Assembly (NCBI GenBank): GCA_025667525.1 | Contig: CM046877.1 | Coordinates: 32,012,255 to 32,076,254 of the forward strand | Length of the DNA: 64,000 nt | DNA from: Glebionis coronaria | Lineage: Eukaryota > Streptophyta > Magnoliopsida > Asterales > Asteraceae | Direction: 5' to 3' | Position numbers and translations under genes: made by a program | The notes under the pieces: generated by a model | Seen by the model: the letters and a program-made list of their open reading frames with translations, nothing else | Databases searched by the model: none | What the model was told of the DNA's origin: nothing | Shown here: piece by piece, positions 59,071 through 64,000 of the stretch | Layout: the number at the start of each line of letters is the position of its first letter | How positions within the stretch are numbered: the stretch's first letter is position 1

Positions 59071-59556
59071 TTGAAAACAATAATTAAGCGTACACATTAC
59101 GCACACACACCTCATTTCCCCAAATCACTCTCTCTCTCTAAAATCATTCAAACTCCGCCCCTAAATCTCTCTCTCTCTCTCTCTAAAAATTCAAACCCTA
59201 ACACACACAAATCCACGACGATGGGACGAGCAAAAATAGTAGATTTTGATCCAAAAGAAGGTATGATCCTTTAATCACGATTTTTTTAATTTGTTTTTCA
59301 ATTTTTGACCTAATTAATAAAAATCAGATATTATTGGCGATAATGTGAACTTAATTGATGTTAATTTTATGATAATTGATACGATTTTATGATTGTTGAA
59401 AAATATTGATGATGTATAAAACCTGTTTGATGAAATGTTTGAAATATTTTTAAGATGAATGATATATCTAGATATAAAATAATATAGTGTTAGTACTTAC
59501 GATGAAACTTTCTTAAGTGAGCCTGGATAGTGGATATAAAATAACGTAGATCTAGC

Positions 59557-59895
59557 TGTGGAAATGAAGGTAAACTCGTCGCACATTAAATTGTTAGTTC
59601 ATTAGTTTTATAAAAGTATAATGTATATCCAGATACAATATGGATGTAGGGTAAAAAAACATGAAAACAACGACTTTACCTTCATAGTTTTCGAGTGAAC
59701 TTGCCGTGGAAAAGGTAAACTCGTCGCGGATTTAGATGTTAGTTAATTAGTTTTAAAAAAGTGTAATGTATATCCAGATATAATATGGATGTAATGTAAA
59801 AAAAAGATGAACACGACGAGTTTACCTTCATAGTTTTCGAGTGAACTTGCCGTGGAAATGAAGGTAAACTCGTCGTGGATTCAGTTCTTAGTTAA
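59557..59895 (+). repeat. ~148-bp tandem repeat in intron 1, about 2.3 copies
   Basis: gtggaaatgaaggtaaactc and its flanks start at about 59557, 59705 and 59852. Each unit includes ttagttaattag, gtatatccagata and, inverted, gagtttaccttca. Confidence 0.88.
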
Positions 59896-61482
59896 TTAGT
59901 TTTATACTTATGGGAAAAAAAACTCTTATATTCGTAGTATTATAATGTTTTTAACTAAGTTTGTTCTCTAGTGAGTTTTGATAATAGTCCCGCTAGATGA
60001 AATAGAAAATTGGAGCATGCTTTTGAAAGGCAGAATCTGTTTTGAAATCTAAAAAACATGAAAATTGCAAATATGGTTTATATATATCTGGATATATATC
60101 CAGATATAGATAACTATATCTGGATATAGTTTATATATATCTGGATATATATATTTTACATCCAGATATAGTTAATATATATCAGGATATAATCTAAAAA
60201 ACATGATAAATTAAAAATATGGGCTAGTGTTTGACTAATATGAAATTTAGATTATATCCAGATATAGTTAATATATATCTGGATATAATCTGAAAAAACA
60301 TGAAAATTACAAAAAAAAATGGGCTAGTGTTTGACTGATATTAAATTTACTGATGCCGTATCAGTTAGTGTTGTAAAAGGATATTGCTTACAATTCATGA
60401 AATGGTAGTTAAGTCGTTGTGTTTTTGTAAAGCGCTAGTTTCACGTTAGTTAAATATATCTGAATATAGTTAATATATCTTGATATATAATTTTATATCC
60501 AGATATAGTTAATATATATCTGGATATAATATAAAAAACATGAAAATGCCAAAAATGGGCTACTATTATTTGTCATACGATTTAGTTATATATCTTGTTA
60601 ATACTTGACTAATGTAACATTTAATTATGCAAATTTTGTTTAAGGGAAAAAACAAAAAAAGAACAAAGAAATTATGATTCTGGATGAGAATCACAAAGTT
60701 CAAATGAAAGGGTTGACAAACTTGTTTAAACATCTGAGTTTTTAAACACATCTCCACCAAAAACAAATATAAAGGTAAACTCATCTTAAACTGAATGTAT
60801 GTTTTGTTTTTTTTTTAAACTCAGCTTTATACTTTGATTTGTGCGGTATAGGTTTCTAGGTATACATTAAACGATTACTTGCTCATATTGTTAGTTATAA
60901 GATAGAACAAACTTTTATTAGTTAACCGATTGCTTGCTCATATTGGATTTTCGTTTGGTTAGATGCTACTGTTTGAAATAAAAGACGTGTTTACCTTTTG
61001 TTTGCCTTCAAGCTTTTATTATAACTTGTACCTTCTAGTTTTAGAATTTTAGCTTCTAGCTGTTTAGAATATAATGCTTTTATTTGGAAAGTAGACGCGT
61101 TTACCTTCTGGATTTTCTTTAGATGCTTCTAATTGAGACGCTAATAGACGATGTTAGCTTTTATGTCTTTCTAAAACATAAATGCTAATAAATATATGAT
61201 GAAACGTTTAAAATGATTTTAGGATGAATGTTATATCTAGATATAAAATAATATAAAGTAGCCTGTATAGTGTTAGTAGTTACGATTATGGTTTCTTAAG
61301 AAGCCTCGATAGTGGAAAATATGTGCATGGACTAGATAATTAGAATGTGATGTTGCTACTAGTATCTCGGTTAAGTTACAGTTCAACTAGAATTTACAAA
61401 AGGATGTTTAGTGTTAAATTTATGAAATGAAAAACCATGCCAATGCTAAAAGTACATGTGGCTTATATTTTTCAATCATTTC

Positions 61483-61577
61483 TTGTGGCTTATTTTGAAA
61501 CTTTTCGGCTTATAAAAGTTTGTTATGTCACTTTAAACTAGTATAAGCCGAATGGTTTGAAAATAAGCCACAAAAAG
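61483..61577. mobile_element. Small fold-back element
   Basis: ttgtggcttattttgaaac ... ttcggcttata is mirrored by tataagccgaa ... gtttgaaaataagccacaa, giving a ~95-bp hairpin, probably a small MITE or its remnant. Confidence 0.65.
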
Positions 61578-61694
61578 TGAGCTTATAAACAAAATTTATT
61601 ACAAGCGTCAGATTACATGCGAAAGATTGCTTGATAAAAGTGTTATTGTAAGTTCATATGGCAAATAAATAGCTTTAAAAATATTTGTGTTCCT

Positions 61695-61765
61695 TTGCTA
61701 ATTTGCGTTCTTACAGTACATACATAGTTTTGCTAATTTGCGTTCTTACAGCACATACATAGTTT
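61695..61765 (+). repeat. ~35-bp tandem duplication
   Basis: gctaatttgcgttcttacag followed by a/gcacatacatag occurs twice in a row just before the 61801 exon; it duplicates an acceptor-like cttacag. Confidence 0.85.
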
Positions 61766-62634
61766 TCTAACACTTAATCTAATCTAAAAATTTGTTTCAG
61801 GAAAAAAGCAAACAAACCAAAAAGCTAAAAATGGTCATGAAGAATCTTCTGAATCAGAAAATGATATGCTTAATGAAACGTATACAGCAAAACAGAAAAC
61901 AAAAGGTAAATTTAAAAAAAAATGTATGTTTTTGGTTTTTTATCTGGATATACTTGAAATATATATGGATATACTTGAAATATATCTTGATATACTTGGT
62001 AAAATATCTAACTAACTAGAAAGTGTTGTAAAGCCCATACACTAAACACGTTCTAGTAAATCTCTGGGTAAACCATGGTCTGTGAGCAGATAAAAAGTAT
62101 TTTTTATCCAAATATAGTTAACTATATTTGGATATAGTTAATATATATCTGGATATATATATAATTGTATATCCAGATATAGTTAACTATATCTTGATAT
62201 AGTTAAATTTATATCTGGATATGTATAATTTTGATGTAAAATAAAGAAATTATTGTTTTGTATTAAATATTTTAGAATAATATGTGTTTATGCAGAAAAA
62301 AATGTTCGTCAGATATCTTAGTAAACTTAATCATACATGTGTTGAGAAGCTGGCAAAGCAGAAACAACCAAGAGTCTGCAAATTGAAGTGGTCTACTAAG
62401 AACGACAATGCGGACAATGGGTTGTACACAATGATGCACATGGAGCTTTATTTAGGTGAATCAGCATCGTCATGGAAGACTGGTATAGTGACAGAAAGCA
62501 ACCATGATTATGACACAATGATGAGAACCATGAGATGCAGATATTTAACCAAAATTGTGTTTCATGAAGTCAACACCAAGATACGGTTGATGTCTTACTA
62601 TGCACATGTCTACAAGGAACAACACAAAGATTAG

Positions 62635-63068
62635 TATTAATGGTGTTATCAGTATTATAAGTATTAGGGATTGCTCAGATTTTTATTATTATATTACCAG
62701 AATTATCATACTATCAGAATATTATCAGTATGGCATCCTATCCGAATTAGTGTTAGACATATCTTGTAGTACTTTTCTTTTCAATCGCTTAAGAATCATT
62801 GATGTTTTAATGAATATGGTTTTTTATCTAGTAATATTTGTAGTACTTTTCCTTTCAATCTGTAATGATGGTTAAAATATAATTGCTTTTTATCTGCAAC
62901 TCCAGTAACATACACATACTAACTTTAAATATATCAAGATATACTTTTGACCTACATATAAATAACAATTTATATCAAGATATACTTATGTATATCTAGA
63001 TATATGTTACGTATATCTAGATATACATTTATATATCATGTCTAATTTAAATACCAACTTATATCTGG
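62635..63068. other. Downstream flank of the C48-like gene
   Basis: AT-rich, with tatatctagatata-type words from 62925; no gene seen. Confidence 0.5.
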
Positions 63069-63477
<409 letters not shown>

Positions 63478-63536
63478 GTTATATCGAACAATAAAGATAT
63501 TACTACATTATTTATACGTGAATCAAGTATGAAAAA

Positions 63537-63615
63537 GTCCCTAGGGCAGTTGGTTAGCGTGTTGTGTTGTGAAAGGGATGTCACAGTTTTGAATCCTGTT
63601 TCATCTTTTTTATGT
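63537..63615 (+). mobile_element. SINE-like tRNA-derived sequence
   Basis: ctagggcagttggttagcg resembles a tRNA D arm and A box; ttttgaatcctg about 45 bases later resembles a B box in which a CpG has decayed. It is followed by a T-run. The fold is too poor for a tRNA gene. Confidence 0.45.
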
Positions 63616-64000
63616 GTATTTTTTAATTTAATTATTATTTTTTAAAAACACCAAAACACATAACACTCTTGAAAACAAAAATCAACCAAACACCGGAAAA
63701 TTCTCTCTAAATCTATCATAATCAAAAAATCCAGACAAAAAATATAACAAAAGCTTCTTCAATCAAAACACATCTATCACTATTCAAAACTATATATATT
63801 TTATCTGGATATACTATACATATTTTATATCCAGGTATACTTTTTTTATATCTAGATATACCATCTTATATCTGGATATACTTAAAGTATATCCAGATAA
63901 AATATATATAGTTTATATTGAAAGTATATCTAGATATATTTCAATTATATCTGAATATTCTTGAAATATATATAGATATAAAACAAGTATATCTGGATAT
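63616..64000. other. AT-rich DNA with tatatctggata words
   Basis: No gene; 63785-64000 is almost entirely built of atatctggatata-type words in both orientations and continues past the window. Confidence 0.6.

Larger units (their letters stand above)
60070..62230. repeat. Intronic family of tatatctggatata / tatatccagatata
   Basis: More than twenty copies of atatctggatat or its complement atatccagatat, often in pairs that can form hairpins, are scattered in clusters at 60070-60300, 60450-60540 and 61935-62230. The same words recur outside the gene (62930-63070, 63790-64000). Confidence 0.9.
59221..62634 (+). pseudogene. Ulp1/C48-peptidase-like gene, broken or partial
   Basis: Exon 1 (59221-59260) encodes MGRAKIVDFDPKE after a CT-rich UTR and ends ag|gtatga. 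An exon 61801-61905 (acceptor tttgtttcag) joins it in frame: KKQTNQKAKNGHEESSESEN. A similar but stop-containing segment lies at 60645-60774 and looks like a decayed sister exon. The last exon (62296-62634) encodes FVRYLSKLNHTCVEKLAK, WSTKND, then DNGLYTMMHMELYLG, SSWKTGIVTESNHD and a tail ending KEQHKD. This is the C-terminal part of a Ulp1-like cysteine protease domain (SUMO-protease fold, common in plant transposon-associated genes). The Cys that should precede Gly in the active-site Asp-Cys-Gly is Asn. The upstream half of the domain with the catalytic His is missing, and the last exon is out of phase with exon 61801. I judge it dead. Confidence 0.6.

Noticed and set aside
61792..62019. 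Plus-strand frame starting at 61792 as an independent gene
   Set aside because: It is the out-of-frame reading of the low-complexity exon 61801-61905 plus intron.

Overview
The window looks like a gene-poor, retrotransposon-rich piece of a plant nuclear genome. The polyproteins of its two large LTR retrotransposons (a Ty3/gypsy element of Tekay type and a Ty1/copia element with a very long gag) resemble elements I know from Asteraceae, especially Anthemideae such as Tanacetum and Artemisia. That assignment rests on recognition from memory, not on a search. I see no intact conventional housekeeping gene; host coding sequence survives mainly as relics.

Layout. 1-9500: AT-rich DNA with a CT/AT microsatellite, a Helitron helicase relic (585-1094, minus), fold-back MITEs (2662-3318; 5017-5256 with 9-bp target duplication) and a Helitron 3' terminus (about 6433). 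9539-9912: a small, possibly two-exon gene of unknown function. 10441-10530: a SINE-like tRNA-derived sequence. 10990-14559: a decayed copia element on the minus strand (gag relic, leader, primer site, one LTR). 14905-15476: a hAT-type MITE with perfect 8-bp target duplication. 15530-18770: a RING-H2 fragment, an old local duplication with a MITE, and an arogenate dehydrogenase relic. 19610-26034: a coding relic, AT-rich DNA and a truncated copia gag/protease fragment on the minus strand.

26054-53497 is a nest. A CACTA-like left end carries an array of ~180-bp units. Five or so units were duplicated as a ~935-bp block. A 12.7-kb Tekay-type element (27607-40299, 3125-bp LTRs, target duplication gacag) sits in block copy A, and a 12.1-kb copia element (41192-53308, 391-bp LTRs, target duplication tagtc) sits in block copy B. 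Each block copy therefore preserves the empty site of the other element. The gypsy element is very young (about five LTR differences) but lacks one integrase catalytic Asp. It carries an additional 400-residue reading frame upstream of gag-pol, and candidate splice sites would place the two frames on separate mRNAs.

53502-57634: a tRNA-Ala-like gene with a UGA anticodon (minus), then an exon relic of RuvB-like 2 (minus), apparently split by a 3.6-kb non-autonomous CACTA element (TIR cactacaacaa, target duplication tct). That element holds about 36 copies of a 41-bp minisatellite and a small two-exon frame. 57998-58297: a Tourist-type MITE. 59221-62634: the first exon, low-complexity exons and C-terminal exon of a Ulp1/C48-peptidase-like gene whose catalytic Cys is absent. 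Its introns and flanks are studded with the near-palindrome tatatctggatata. 63069-63470 is a long AC/AT microsatellite, followed by another tRNA-derived SINE-like sequence.

Functionally, the only cooperating modules are those inside the transposons: gag, protease, reverse transcriptase, RNase H and integrase with their LTRs, primer sites and polypurine tracts. The rest is a record of insertion, duplication and decay.
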